64,000 nucleotides of DNA from Maniola hyperantus (GCF_902806685.2 NC_048560.1:412492-476491), one strand, 5' to 3'. Shown: positions 48,847-59,535, counted from the stretch's first letter. The notes: generated by a model from the letters alone, not told the origin. Program-made: numbers and translations.

Positions 48847-51755
48847 ATACAAACAGGAGTGTAAGCGCACATGATATGGCTAACATAGTAGCAGCCGAGA
48901 GGAAATGTGACTTCATTGCTATCAGTGAACCAAATACAACTATGCATAAGGCTAAAGGAAAACACAGTTATACTGACTCAACCGGAGATACAATGATCAT
49001 AAACTTTAGCAATAAATATCATGTTAGGACTTACCGTTCATCTGATTGCTACGTTTGCATAGAAACAGCGGATATTGCACTATATAGTATATATATGAGC
49101 CCTAATAAATGCACGCTAGAGGATTTTAAAAATTATCTTAATATGATTCAACAGGATATAACAGAGGTGCAGACAAAAGATAAAAGAATAATAATCACAG
49201 GAGACCTGAATGCTAAACATCCCAGTTGGGGTGGAACACTAACAAACAAGAAAGGAGAAGAGCTTCTAGAATGGATTAACAGGCTAGATTTAGTTATTCT
49301 AAATGATGGAAAACTACCCACCTGTGTTCGACATAATGGAAAATCCTTCATAGATGTAACGATTATCAGCGGAAACACAAAAAAGGGAAAAGTAACGTGG
49401 TCTGTTATAGAAGATGAATCAATGAGCGATCATAAATTCATTCTGACAACAATACAAAAGACTACAGAAGCGAACAATTCTAAGTATATTTACGGAAAGA
49501 CAAACCTGGAAATATTTAACACAGTTTTTAGAAGTGAGATAGGAAACAAAGAGGTTAATAGGGAGCTATGCGAAAGAGCTTTCGATAAGGCATATAAAGA
49601 AAGTACACCCCGCGTGAGATGCGACGATGATTTTAAGCTACCATACTGGTGGAGTGAAACAGTTCAAACAAAGATTAAAGAAACAAGACGAAAAAGAAGA
49701 AAATTTCAAAAATCTAATGAACCAACTGATAGAGAGAGACTGAAAGAAGAGTACAAGATCTCCAAAAAAGAGCTTAAGAAAACCATAGCAGCATCTAAAG
49801 CCAAAGCATGGGAAGATCTGTGCAAAGGCCTTGAATATGATATATATGGCGATGCATATAGAATCGTAAAAAGCCAAATGCAAATTCCAAATCCAAAGAC
49901 CTGCTTATCGCTAGAACAAAAACGAGAAATCTTTGAAAGCTTGTTCATAACCTCAGAGCGTACAGATGTTCTGCGTAAAGAAATGGCCGAGGACAGGAAT
50001 TTCGAAGATATTGCTTTTACTTTTGAAGAAACAAAAGACAGCGCCAAGAAAATCAAAATAAAAAAGGCACCCGGCCCAGATATGTTACCACCGGAAGTTG
50101 TGAAGGCAGCAATATCCAATAACGTGGATTACTTTACATGTGTGTTCAATGATTTAATGAAACATGGAAGTTTCCCTGACAATTGGAAAGTTGCAAAGCT
50201 TGTATTGATAGAGAAGCCCAAAAAATCCCATAACGAGCAGACAAAGTACAGGCCTATCTGTTTAATAAATGTCATAGCAAAAACGTATGAAAGGCTGTTA
50301 AATACCCGACTGACACAGGAGCTAGAAAAAAGTGGAGGGCTAAATAAAAATCAGCACGGCTTTATACCCGGGAGAACTACTATTGATGCTATCGATGAGG
50401 TAGTCCTAGCAGCCAAAAAAGCCAAAGCAAATAACCAATGGAACTCCCTCATACTCGTTGACGTTCGAAATGCTTTTAACACAGCTGCTTGGGCTATTAT
50501 TATAAAGAAGCTGAAATCTCGAAAGATCAATGAATACGTACTCAATGTGATCATAGATTATTTGACGAACCGGTACATTCTACTAGAACGCAAGGTTAGG
50601 GCAGAGGTAACTGGTGGGGTTCCACAAGGATCTGTATTAGGACCCACTTTGTGGAATGTCCTTTACGATGACGTGATGAACATTGAAACACCGGAAGGAG
50701 TCAAGCTGGTTTGCTACGCGGACGATTTAGCGATCTCGGTAACTGCAACAGATGCACACGAGATGGTGGTCAAGGCGAATGAGACGCTGCATGCTGTAGT
50801 TTTATGGATGCGGCAGAATCAACTTGAAATTGCACCAGAGAAAACTGAGGCAGTCATATTTAACAGAAGGAAAAATGCTCACCGTATACACTTTGACTGC
50901 GATGGAACTATGGTAGCCCCGTCATCTAGTGTAACTTACCTAGGTGTCAAGTTAGACTCAAAACTTAATTACGGCCTCCATATCAAAACAGTCTGTGATA
51001 AGGCTTCTAGGACCGCAGGAGCTCTGTGTAAGCTACTCCTTAACACAAAAGGCCCAAGTGATAAGAAAAGAAGGACGCTTGCTATGGCTAATCAGTCTAT
51101 AGTTTTGTATGCGGCACCTATCTGGGAACCTGCAATGAGCTTCGCTGTGCACAAAAAAAGAGTCCTCAAAGCGCAACGTATGTTGGCATTACGAGTTTGC
51201 TCTGCCTATAAAACCATATCCACGGATGCAGTGCTGGTTTTGGCAAACTTAACGCCCATTCATCTACTCGCTCTAGAAAGAACGGAAAAAAGAAACAGAA
51301 AGAACTCTGAAATGACAGGACTTTCTGAGGACCTAACGCTCGCGAGATGGCAAGATGAATGGAACAAGTCGACTAAAGGCCGATGGACGCACCAGCTCAT
51401 CCCCAACCTGGAAAAGTGGACCAGAAGGAAACATGGCCGAATGACCTACCGTCTGACGCAATGTTTTTCAGGAGACGGAGTTTTTATGGATTTCCTTGCA
51501 GGAATCGGAAGACGACATGATGCCACGTGCATGTACTGCAACGAAATCGATAATGCAGAACACACAATGTTTCACTGCGTAAACTGGGACATAGAGAGGA
51601 AAGACCTCATTTCTAAAATAGGGGCTATATGTGTCAATAATTTAGTGCACAAAATGATAGAGCATGAGGACATATGGATGCTTGTTGCAGGCTTTTTGGA
51701 AAAAATAATAGGTTCTAAAGAAGAAGAAGAGAGACGTAGACAAAAAACAAAATAA
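48756..51755 (+). CDS. LINE ORF2: endonuclease and reverse transcriptase
   Basis: A 999-residue polyprotein for target nicking and reverse transcription. The endonuclease starts at FTVLQINTNRS (25-35) and has ITGDLNAKHPSWGG (~147) and SDHKFIL (~223). Reverse-transcriptase blocks: KAPGPDMLPPEVV (~437), YRPICLINVIAKTYERLL (~498), FIPGRTT (~535), VDVRNAFNTAAW (~568), GGVPQGSVLGP (~620) and CYADDLAISV (~653) with the catalytic aspartates. A finger C-x2-C-x7-H-x4-C (CMYCNEIDNAEHTMFHC) is near residue 926. The frame is -1 relative to ORF1 and overlaps it by 91 nt; the endonuclease fold begins almost exactly at the ORF1 stop, so reinitiation or frameshifting could both supply it. No disabling change seen. 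Confidence 0.88.
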   Translation: MQSFSKSSQISEERYRPQGRRIGTFTVLQINTNRSVSAHDMANIVAAERKCDFIAISEPNTTMHKAKGKHSYTDSTGDTMIINFSNKYHVRTYRSSDCYVCIETADIALYSIYMSPNKCTLEDFKNYLNMIQQDITEVQTKDKRIIITGDLNAKHPSWGGTLTNKKGEELLEWINRLDLVILNDGKLPTCVRHNGKSFIDVTIISGNTKKGKVTWSVIEDESMSDHKFILTTIQKTTEANNSKYIYGKTNLEIFNTVFRSEIGNKEVNRELCERAFDKAYKESTPRVRCDDDFKLPYWWSETVQTKIKETRRKRRKFQKSNEPTDRERLKEEYKISKKELKKTIAASKAKAWEDLCKGLEYDIYGDAYRIVKSQMQIPNPKTCLSLEQKREIFESLFITSERTDVLRKEMAEDRNFEDIAFTFEETKDSAKKIKIKKAPGPDMLPPEVVKAAISNNVDYFTCVFNDLMKHGSFPDNWKVAKLVLIEKPKKSHNEQTKYRPICLINVIAKTYERLLNTRLTQELEKSGGLNKNQHGFIPGRTTIDAIDEVVLAAKKAKANNQWNSLILVDVRNAFNTAAWAIIIKKLKSRKINEYVLNVIIDYLTNRYILLERKVRAEVTGGVPQGSVLGPTLWNVLYDDVMNIETPEGVKLVCYADDLAISVTATDAHEMVVKANETLHAVVLWMRQNQLEIAPEKTEAVIFNRRKNAHRIHFDCDGTMVAPSSSVTYLGVKLDSKLNYGLHIKTVCDKASRTAGALCKLLLNTKGPSDKKRRTLAMANQSIVLYAAPIWEPAMSFAVHKKRVLKAQRMLALRVCSAYKTISTDAVLVLANLTPIHLLALERTEKRNRKNSEMTGLSEDLTLARWQDEWNKSTKGRWTHQLIPNLEKWTRRKHGRMTYRLTQCFSGDGVFMDFLAGIGRRHDATCMYCNEIDNAEHTMFHCVNWDIERKDLISKIGAICVNNLVHKMIEHEDIWMLVAGFLEKIIGSKEEEERRRQKTK

Positions 51756-51929
51756 ACAGTAAAAATAATATAGACAACAATGTTGCCGTGTTTAGGCTGA
51801 GAGGCGGGCACACGGCCAACAGGGAGACAGAAGGGGTTTTTAGCCGGTAAGAGTCCGGCACTACCCAATTGGGGTGTCCATGAGGATTTCCCCCTTCTGT
51901 ATAATAAAAAAAAAAAAAAAAAAAAAAAA

Positions 51930-52140
51930 GTTAGCCCTTGACTGTAATCTCACCTGGTGGTAAGTGATGATGCAGTCTACGATGGAAGCGGGCTAACCTG
52001 GAAGGGGTATGGCAGTTTTTATTGAACCCATGCCCTTTTGGTTTCTACACGGCATCGTACCGGATAGCTAAAACGCTTGGCGGCCCGGCTTCGCCGACAG
52101 GGTGGTAACTAGGCACGGCCGAAGCCTTCCACCAGAAACC
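51930..52140 (-). repeat. SINE1, right half of the split copy
   Basis: GTTAGCCCTTGACTGTAATC, CACCTGGTGGTAAGTGATGA, GGCATCGTACCGGATAGCTA, ending CCACCAGAAACC. The tRNA-like head is lost. Confidence 0.85.
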
Positions 52141-52204
52141 AGTCGTTTTAGTTCCGACTTGTTTAAAGGTAGTTCAAGAGTGCAACGATGGTGTACCAAT
52201 TAAA

Positions 52205-52300
52205 ATAAATCCGCGCGTTTTCACCGAGATTCGAACCTACGACCACTCGAATCCTATATTCTCACACTTCTAACCACTACGCTAATAAAACTTGCCGAGG
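52205..52300 (-). repeat. tRNA-like sequence, antisense
   Basis: GAGATTCGAACCTACGACCA resembles a B box and TTCTAACCACTACGCTAATA an A box. Stems are poor, so it is more likely a SINE head or decayed tRNA than a working gene. Confidence 0.4.
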
Positions 52301-52584
52301 CCAAAAAGCCTGTAGTTCAATCATAATCCTACACATTTATCTCTACTTAATCTCTTCTTTCACAACATAACCTACTTAGCGAGTGATATATTATATTATT
52401 AAATTAAATATGCAATTTTATTATTATCTATACATATTATTATTTTAAAAATGTTTTATATGTTTTTAGATTTTATTTTTTCGCATGCCATAACATGGCT
52501 ATTTGTGGTGAAACTTTAATAACTGTAGCATCTGTATATACATTGCACATGTGCAATAAAGAATATTTGATTTGATTTGGTTTG
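52301..52584 (+). repeat. Probable LINE or SINE 3' end
   Basis: Ends TGCACATGTGCAATAAAGAA followed by TATTTGATTTGATTTGG, a typical microsatellite-like retroelement tail. Nothing coding remains. Confidence 0.4.
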
Positions 52585-53022
52585 AAAAAAACCGGTCAAG
52601 TGCGAGTCAGGCTCGCGCAACGAGGGTTCCGTACAAAAGTCCTATTTTTTCGATATTTTACACGATAGTTTAAAAACTATGATACTTAAAAATAAATAAA
52701 AATCTGTTTTAGAATCCACAGATAAAGCCCTTTCATATGATACCCCACTTGATATAGTTAGCTTACTTCAAATATTGAAAATACTAATTTTAGTTCATGA
52801 CCACAACTTAATTTTTTTGTGTGATGTAACCACAAATTCACGGTTTTCAGATTTTTCCCCTAATGTCTGCTATAAGACCTACCTACCTGCCAAATTTCAT
52901 GATTCTAGGTCAACGGGAAGAACCCTGTAGGTTTCTTGACAGACAGACAGACAAACAGACAGACAGATAAAGTGATCCTATAAGGGTTCCGTTTTTCCTT
53001 TTGAGGTACGGAACCCTAAAAA
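52585..53022. repeat. GGTTCCGT repeat
   Basis: CCGGTCAAGTGCGAGTCAGG and AGGGTTCCGTAC at the left, TAAGGGTTCCGTTTTTCCTT and GAGGTACGGAACCCTAAAAA at the right, with TAGGTCAACGGGAAGAACCC and CAGACAGACAGACA inside. Confidence 0.75.
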
Positions 53023-53029
53023 AGACTTT

Positions 53030-53250
53030 TCTTGTCTGAGTGACTGATCCTTAGATGAATGATCTATCAACGCACAGCTCAAACCGTTGGACGGATCGGG
53101 CTGATGTAGATTGTAAATAGCTGCTATTATGACGTAAAGGTCCGTTAAGAAACGATTTTTGAAAATTGAACCCCTAAGGGGTATTAGGGGGAATAGGGGT
53201 TTGAAATTTGTGTAGTCCACGCAGACGAAGTTGCGGGGATAAGCTAGTTC
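53030..53250 (+). mobile_element. Hel-B element
   Basis: TGATCTATCAACGCACAGCT to CACGCAGACGAAGTTGCGGG...CTAGT; its left end is replaced by the adjacent GGTTCCGT repeat. Confidence 0.7.
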
Positions 53251-54539
53251 ATTATATAAATTATATACGAATAATTTACCGCATGAAACGACAAAATTTA
53301 AATTAAATTAGTGTGTGCCGCTTTAGGTCAATGTCGTAAAATAAATAAAATGTGGGTGACATTTTTTTTGCATACCATCTTAATTATCTTAAATCTACTG
53401 ATACAGTTGTTTCATAAATAAATATCTAAAGAAAGTCGGTACGATTTCACTAATTTTTATTATTTTCTTATCGATTTCACTTCATCTCAACTTAATCTTT
53501 ACGATTTTAAGTTAAGTATATCGTAATTCTTAACTCAAATTAAGTATTTAAAAACACGGTTTTATGGGCAAATAGAAAAGTTAAAAAATATTTTGTTAAA
53601 TAAACTATCTTTAATGGTGCCAAGAATACTGGCTGCATTTCCGCGCTGGACAGCATGTATTTTTTTAGTTTTTCCTTTTTCTTTTTTTCTTTTGAGTACC
53701 TAATTATAGCCTAACCTAGTTTTATACCTAATAGTAGTTAATTGTATTAATTAAAGCTATCATGTTACACTTATATTACTGAGAATACTTATTGTCATTT
53801 TTTTAACTAGTTGTTGGTAATATTCACGGACAATACAATCACAATAGGCACGAATTATTAGGTATAGTATACAAGGTGTATACCTACCTATGCCAAATGT
53901 AATAAAAAACTTAACCTCGGGGATAACTTTAAGCCAAGTACACACTTACATTTGTCAGGCTTCTTTTATGCAAACACGTTTTCAAAATTTAATTAGTTAC
54001 TTTTTTGTACGTCTCTAGAAAAAGGAAAGTTCCTACTCACTGATAGATTAAAAGATTTCTGTAATCTTTTTTTTACGTCTCTATAAAAAGTACCTAACCT
54101 GAAATTTTGCTCAAGGGTTCCCTTTATAATATTATAATCGAACCCCCGACCGCCGATTAGAAGGCGGACGTCCTAACCACTAGGCTATCACAGCTTAAGG
54201 TATACTTAGATAATATTTGAAAGACAGAACGCACTGTCTGTACCTCTCTTACATAATCACAATAGGCTTAATGATAAAATTGCCTCTCACGTTGGTTTTT
54301 TTACTGTTTTATTGTTATTTGGCGCACCGAGAGTTCATTTAAATCGGTATCTTTATTTATCTTAGTTCCACGGAATACGTTATTAACTGCTAATAACGTG
54401 TTTTGTTTGATACATCTTGTTAATTAATCTAACGGTAATGTTTTGAAGTTTGTTTGACAGATAACAGTTACCTTGTATATTCTACCTGTGTGATTATGAT
54501 TCGTAATCATTAATTAGTTAAGTAACTACCTTATTAATG
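53251..54539. other. Intergenic with two small repeat scraps
   Basis: 53612-53654 (AATGGTGCCAAGAATACTGG) is a retroelement C-terminal fragment. 54128-54195 (GCGGACGTCCTAACCACTAG) is a SINE3 head in antisense. The rest is AT-rich and unrecognised; short open frames show no conserved features. Confidence 0.55.
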
Positions 54540-54639
54540 CATATTTTGTTTTTAAAATGCAACCAATCAAGTATTCACATACTGAATTACATACTGATTT
54601 TGCATATAGATGGCATATAGGCGTGAAATTGGTGCGGCC

Positions 54640-55215
54640 GCATACCGGTATAATACCGGCCAAGTGCGAATCAGACTCGCGCACTGAGGGTTCCGTAGTA
54701 CAATCGTATTTTATCGACATTTTGCACGATAAATCAAAAACTATACTAGATCTCGTTCAAACCAATTTTCGGTGGAAGTTTGCATGGTAATGTACATCAA
54801 GTTTTTTTTTTAGTTTTATCGTTCTCTTATTTTAGAAGTTACGGGGGGGGGGGCACATTTTATTACTTTGGAAGTGTCTCTCGCGCAAACAGTTCAGAAA
54901 CAAATGATATTAAAAACCTCAATATCATTTTTAAAAACCTATCCATAGATGGGTTGGGGTACACATAATATGGGTTTGATGAAAAAAAAAAATTTTCAGT
55001 TTCAATTTTAAGTATGGGGAACCCCAAAATTTATTGTTTTTTTTTCTATTTTTGTGTAAAAATCTTAATGCGGTTCATAGAATAAATCTACTTACCAAGT
55101 TTCAACAGTATATCTCTTATAGTTTCGGAGAAAAGTGGCAGTGACATACGGACGGACATGATGAATCTATAAGGGTTCCGTTTTTTGCCATTCGGCTACG
55201 GAGCCCTAAAAAGCA
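54640..55215. repeat. GGTTCCGT repeat
   Basis: GGCCAAGTGCGAATCAGACT, GAGGGTTCCGTAGTACAATC, a run of eleven G at 54842, and the end AAGGGTTCCGTTTTTTGCCA with GGCTACGGAGCCCTAAAAAG. Confidence 0.75.
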
Positions 55216-55552
55216 GTTACAGCCAAGTCTATTCTAGTGATTAAGGGTAACGGGTGCTTGCATGAAGAATCAGCCTGCATCAATCATTATTACTACCTAT
55301 CTCAATAGGCTACTTGACTCATATCTAATTTCATCCAATAAATGATTATTTATTATAGTATTTTGCTTAAGACAACGAAATATATCAATAACAATTATTA
55401 AAAACGCAGGATGGATATATAAATCCAATTTTAAAAAATACAGTTTATATTTTTATTTGAAACGCAGAAAACGCTGTCAGCCATGATGTGACGTCAAATA
55501 TGTAAACAAAGAAATGTCATCTCTATGTCACGCGGAGACTAACGTAGTATCC

Positions 55553-55767
55553 ATATATATAAAATTTAAAGTCCTGACTAACTTATATATCAACGCACAG
55601 CCTAAACATCTAAACAGCTGGTCCTAGATACATGAAATTTATTGGGTGTGTTCTTTGTAGGTAAAGAGAAGGTATCCACTAGGAAAAGATTTTTTGAAAT
55701 TCCACCCCTGAGTGGGTTTGAAATATATGAAGTCCACGCGGGCGAAGTCACGAGCATAAGCTAGTTT
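55553..55767 (+). mobile_element. Third Helitron-like body with the shared 3' end
   Basis: ATATATAAAATTTAAAGTCC on the left, ATATCAACGCACAGCCTAAA, then GTCCACGCGGGCGAAGTCAC and GAGCATAAGCTAGTT. The interior differs from Hel-B beyond short patches. Confidence 0.6.
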
Positions 55768-56280
55768 TTATATATTTCTAAAAACTCATAGTAAACGTAA
55801 AAAAATATCGTTTTCTCTTTATAAATTGAATAAGTTATTAAGTAAGACTTACAACAAAGTGATCTTTGTAAAAATAAATTTGGGTTGAAGTCGTTAGTCA
55901 TATAGGATCCCTTTAAGCAAGTCTTCGCGTGTTACGTATATTTATTTCACTGGGCACTCTAATCCACAACTTTCCTGTGGTCTTTATCGATGCGTTTTTA
56001 CATTCTCGGATGATACAATAACGATATTTACTATATTTTTCATGTAAACTAGTATAGAAGTCATGTTTATTAAACTTTGGGAGGTTATGCTGTTGTTTAC
56101 AAATGCATGACGTCAGAGCAAAGATAATCTATCGGTCAAACATGGCCGACAGTGTTTTTAGGTTTCTAAGAAAAATATATTTTTAAATTAAAGTTTTACG
56201 GTTTTTAGGGCGCAAAAAAATATAGTGTTAATTTTTTTTGATCTAATAGGACAAATATTAACCATTTAAGACCAACTTAA
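55768..56280. other. Intergenic, nothing recognised
   Basis: AT-rich; CATGACGTCAGAGCAAAGAT at 56107 has no clear context. Confidence 0.45.
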
Positions 56281-56284
56281 AAAA

Positions 56285-56490
56285 AGTGTCAACTAGCCTA
56301 TTGTTGTGATTGGCTGAATTTGTGCGATTCTTGTTGCAACAATGCATTGTAGCCAATAGTGAGCGAGCGCCAACCAATCAGAGGTGATTGCGATCGTGAC
56401 ATTGTAGCTGACCTCACCTCTGATTGGTTGGCGCTCGCTCACTATTGGCTACAATGATTTGTTGCAACAAGAATAGCACAAATCCAGCCA
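56285..56490. mobile_element. MITE, head-to-head inverted pair
   Basis: ATTGGCTGAATTTGTGCGAT with TGTTGCAACAATGCATTGTA is mirrored by CTACAATGATTTGTTGCAAC with AAATCCAGCCAAT. The two halves (about 100 bp each) meet at the GTAGCTGACCTCACCTCTGA region. Same family as 17124 and 39855. Confidence 0.75.
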
Positions 56491-56559
56491 ATCATAATGT
56501 AAATTTTTATTTTATTGTAATTTGTAAATGTGTATATGGGTTTTTTTATGCCTGAAAAT

Positions 56560-56700
56560 AAAAAAACTATTATTATTATATTATAGCTGGCAGTTACCTC
56601 GGTCAGCATATTAGTCTGCCCATTCAACGAGGTAACGCTGCCAGCGTTCCCAGCACCCTGCCTCGTTGCGGTGGTTTAGATGATATTTTCGATTTGTAAT
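56560..56700 (+). repeat. Retroelement C-terminal fragment
   Basis: Encodes a 'PIQRGNAAS' remnant (CCCATTCAACGAGGTAACGC with TGCCAGCG) and CCTCGTTGCGGTGGTTTAGA. Confidence 0.6.
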
Positions 56701-56884
56701 TTTTATTATGTTCTAGAATAAGTTTGGTATTTTTGTTTTTTGTATCTTCCTATTAAATAATGTCTTAAATAAATTTATTATCTTAAGTTTTTATTTCTTG
56801 TCTAAATACAATAATTTCAAATTTATTAAATAAACTATTAATAAACTTAAATCTAAAAAAAACAACATTAAATTAAAACTAAAA

Positions 56885-57260
56885 TAAATTAAATTAAATC
56901 TAAAACCTCATCGAGACCACCGCAGCGAGGCATTGTACCCAAGATGCTGGCAGCATTACCCCTTTGGATGGCCAAACTAATTCTTTGACCAAGGTAGCTG
57001 CCAGCTCTCGGGTCCCCGGTTGACTTGATAACTCTTTTCGCAATTTCTTCAAAAAGAGCTCGAGCCCCCGGGCCCCACGGCCCCAAGGTCTCCACACCAA
57101 AAGGCACGAATACGAAGCTCCCATCGAGGTTTTCATATTTCCGCCTCTTGGCCTGTTCGGCGCTGATGGCCGCTGCACCCGCCATAGAGGAGGTCGCCTG
57201 AATGTGGGATGCAGCTAAAGTGTCTACACAAGTTGCATCCCAAACAAGCGATAAATTTAT
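56885..57260 (-). pseudogene. Retroelement C-terminal domain fragment
   Basis: On the - strand, 57250-56889 encodes WDAT-like remains and then the end of the domain seen at 28799-29660: RRKYENLDGSFVFVPFGVET, RVIKSTGDPRAGSYLGQRIS, LAIQRGNAASILGTMPRCGG. It belongs to a different subfamily from the 28.8-kb copy, with a longer C-terminus. Confidence 0.65.
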
Positions 57261-57282
57261 AAAAAAAAAATTATATTATTAT

Positions 57283-57356
57283 TATAATTATTATTATAAC
57301 AATTGAGATTGTAATAATGATTGATGCAGGCTTTAGACAATCGCCCTACAGGTTTA
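57283..57356 (+). repeat. MITE end
   Basis: ACAATTGAGATTGTAATAAT, GATTGATGCAGGCTTTAGAC, matching the right side of the elements at 17124 and 39855. Confidence 0.6.
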
Positions 57357-57376
57357 CAGTACTCTACCGACAGGTC

Positions 57377-57465
57377 GGTGCGGTGCGTGGGTGCGTGGGT
57401 GCGTGGGTGCGTGGGTGCGTGGGTGCGTGGGTGCGTGGGTGCGTGGGTGCGTGGGTGCGTAGGTA
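57377..57465. repeat. Tandem repeat, 8-bp unit GGTGCGTG
   Basis: About eleven uninterrupted copies. An open frame reads it as a VRGCVGAW-type repeat, but nothing else supports coding. Confidence 0.9.
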
Positions 57466-57499
57466 CTTCAACAGGGGATTATTCAATCCCTTGTTGAAG

Positions 57500-57552
57500 C
57501 ATCATGCCCGCGTGGAATGGTGCCAAGAATACTGGCTGCATTTCCGCGCTGA
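57500..57552 (-). repeat. Retroelement C-terminal fragment
   Basis: GCGTGGAATGGTGCCAAGAA and TACTGGCTGCATTTCCGCGC match 28820-28865. Confidence 0.75.
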
Positions 57553-57791
57553 ACTACACATAAGCCAAATATCTAAATGTTAAAATGTTTACTAACTATA
57601 AATAAACATGATTATTATAATTATATTCACTAATGGCACGAATTGCAATTCACAGTCGTGTTTGTTGACATAACTACAGCTTATATCGGAACTTAGGCTG
57701 TGACATTGAATGTAGAATAATTGACTGTAAATAGCTCTGAATAAAGCTAACTGTACACCGATACGCTTTTGGACTGTAATAATAATATACA

Positions 57792-58365
57792 CTAGCTTAT
57801 GCTCGCGACTTCGTCCGCGTGGACTACACAAATTTCAAACCCCCATTTCACCCCGTTAGGGGTTGAATTTTCAAAAATCCTTTCTTAGCGGATGCCTATT
57901 TTTTTTTTTATTCAGATACAGGTTAGCCCTTGACTGCAATCTCACCTGGTGGTAAGTGACGATGCAGTCTAAGATGGTAGCGGGCTAACCAGGAACGGGT
58001 ATGGCAGTTTTTAATAAGCCCATGCCCCTTTGGTTTCTACACGGCATCGTACCGGAACGCTAAATCGCTTGGCGGTACGGCTTTGCCGGTAGGGTGGTAA
58101 CCAGCCACGGCCGAAGCCTCCCACCAGACCAGACCAGAAATTTAGAAATTATAAAACTCCAAATCCCTGCCAGGAATCGAACCCGGGACCTCCCACTAAT
58201 AAGACCACAGCGCTTACCACTGCGCCAGGGAGGTCGTCGATATGCCTACGTCATAATAGCTATCTGCGTGCCAATTTTCAGCCCGATCCGTCTAGTAGTT
58301 TGAGCTGTGCGTTGATAGATCAGTCAGTCAGTCAGTCAGTCACCTTTTCCTTGTATATATTATTT
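57792..58365 (-). mobile_element. Hel-B element split by a SINE1
   Basis: 57792-57899 and 58239-58365 are the two parts of one antisense Hel-B. The SINE1 (57900-58238) lies between ATGCCTA on the left and ATGCCTA on the right, a 7-bp target duplication. Confidence 0.85.
57900..58238 (-). repeat. SINE1, full copy with head, inside Hel-B
   Basis: T-run and ATTCAGATACAGGTTAGCCC at one end, CAGGAATCGAACCCGGGACC and CACTGCGCCAGGGAGGTCGT at the other. Confidence 0.85.
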
Positions 58366-58924
58366 AAGATAACAATATTGCTAAGAAACTTATGGAAATT
58401 TTAAAGATACTAAACTAACTAGTACCTAATCCCTATTACATATAGCTAATTATTGCAGTACTCTAGTACTTATAGAACCCGCACGCACAAGTATTCAGCT
58501 ATAAAAAGTGCATGCCGCAACTCTTTACTTGCACTATGAAAATACTTCAAACTGGTTAATTAATAGAAAATACAGGAAACTCCAATAAATTCAATGTCTC
58601 TATTTAGTATTTACGTAGATTACAGCATCAACGAGACCGGTCCCCTCAAGGTAGAGAAGTCATAAGTATTATTGCTCTTTGCCAAAGTACAGGGCCAACT
58701 GAGCCAGAGAGTCTATTGAATTAGCGAAATGTAGATTATTATCTGCATTCGTAGTTTTGGACTGCGCTAATTTTTTAGGTTTTAACAGAAATGCTAGAAG
58801 TTTTTATGTAAAACAAGAGGCCTTACCTATATTTGAACAATTTATTTTTATGATCCCTTGTCTGGAGGCTCAATAGCGATCTTTACATAGTTCGGGAGGT
58901 TGGGGAATCTCGTTTTTAGTAATT
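58366..58924. other. Intergenic, nothing recognised
   Basis: No gene or repeat recognised. Confidence 0.5.
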
Positions 58925-59182
58925 AAATATTACTTGATTTAACGATGAAGGAAAACATCGTGAGCAAACCGGCATCCCTAAGAGTTCTCCATAATGTTTT
59001 CAAAGGTGCGTGAAATCTGTCAATCCGCATTTGGCCAGGCGTGGCAAACTAAACTCTTCTCATTCTGAGAGGAGACCCGTGCTCACTTAATCCAAAAGTG
59101 TATAATAGTACCCAATTTTTATAAATGATTTATTTGACTTTGACTCAGTAGTGGGCCGCCGGCGCGTTGATCATTATGATGA
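58925..59182 (+). repeat. SINE3
   Basis: TTTAACGATGAAGGAAAACA, TAAGAGTTCTCCATAATGTT, CATTCTGAGAGGAGACCCGT, interrupted near 59100-59145 by a short AT-rich segment, then CAGTAGTGGGCCGCCGGCGC. Confidence 0.7.
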
Positions 59183-59404
59183 CTATATGGAGTGATGTGT
59201 AGGAGGGCTATGTCTACTCCCTAGGAAAGAGTGTTACTTATGGTGGCTATGGGATATATTATTATCGGACGGACGGACATGCAAACTCGTTCGTATGTGA
59301 TAGTGAAAGTCAGAGTCATTGAGCTTGCAGTATCTTTGGCTAAGGAACATCGAGAGTGATATTTTCTTATACAAGTTTGTTTTTAGGGTTCCATATTTTC
59401 AACT

Positions 59405-59535
59405 TATCTAATTACTATGGCTGAGTTTCTGCGCTGGACAGCCAGCCTGATGCGTTGCTCAAAAAATAAGCCAGCCCTTCCGTCACCAGATGAGGCTATT
59501 AATCGCGGTGAAATGTCTTGTGAAATTTTTCTGCG
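59405..59535 (-). repeat. Retroelement C-terminal fragment
   Basis: CTAATTACTATGGCTGAGTT, GCGCTGGACAGCCAGCCTGA and CCAGATGAGGCTATTAATCG match 28798-28945 with an internal deletion. Confidence 0.7.

Larger units (their letters stand above)
46605..51929 (+). mobile_element. Full-length R1-like LINE inserted in SINE1
   Basis: A 5.3-kb non-LTR retrotransposon with a GC-rich 208-bp 5' UTR, two overlapping intact ORFs, a 150-bp 3' UTR and a poly(A) tail of about 24 nt (51906-51929). GTTAGCC is present on both sides (46598-46604 and 51930-51936); with preceding As the duplication may be up to 9 bp (AAGTTAGCC). The two SINE1 halves join perfectly once it is removed. The three zinc knuckles in ORF1, the APE-type endonuclease and the C-terminal Cys-His finger of ORF2 point to the R1/I group. 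Intact frames and a clean tail suggest a recent insertion. Confidence 0.85.

Noticed and set aside
57317..57583. Open frame with VRGCVGAW repeats as a protein
   Set aside because: Produced by an 8-bp tandem repeat between a MITE end and a retroelement fragment.
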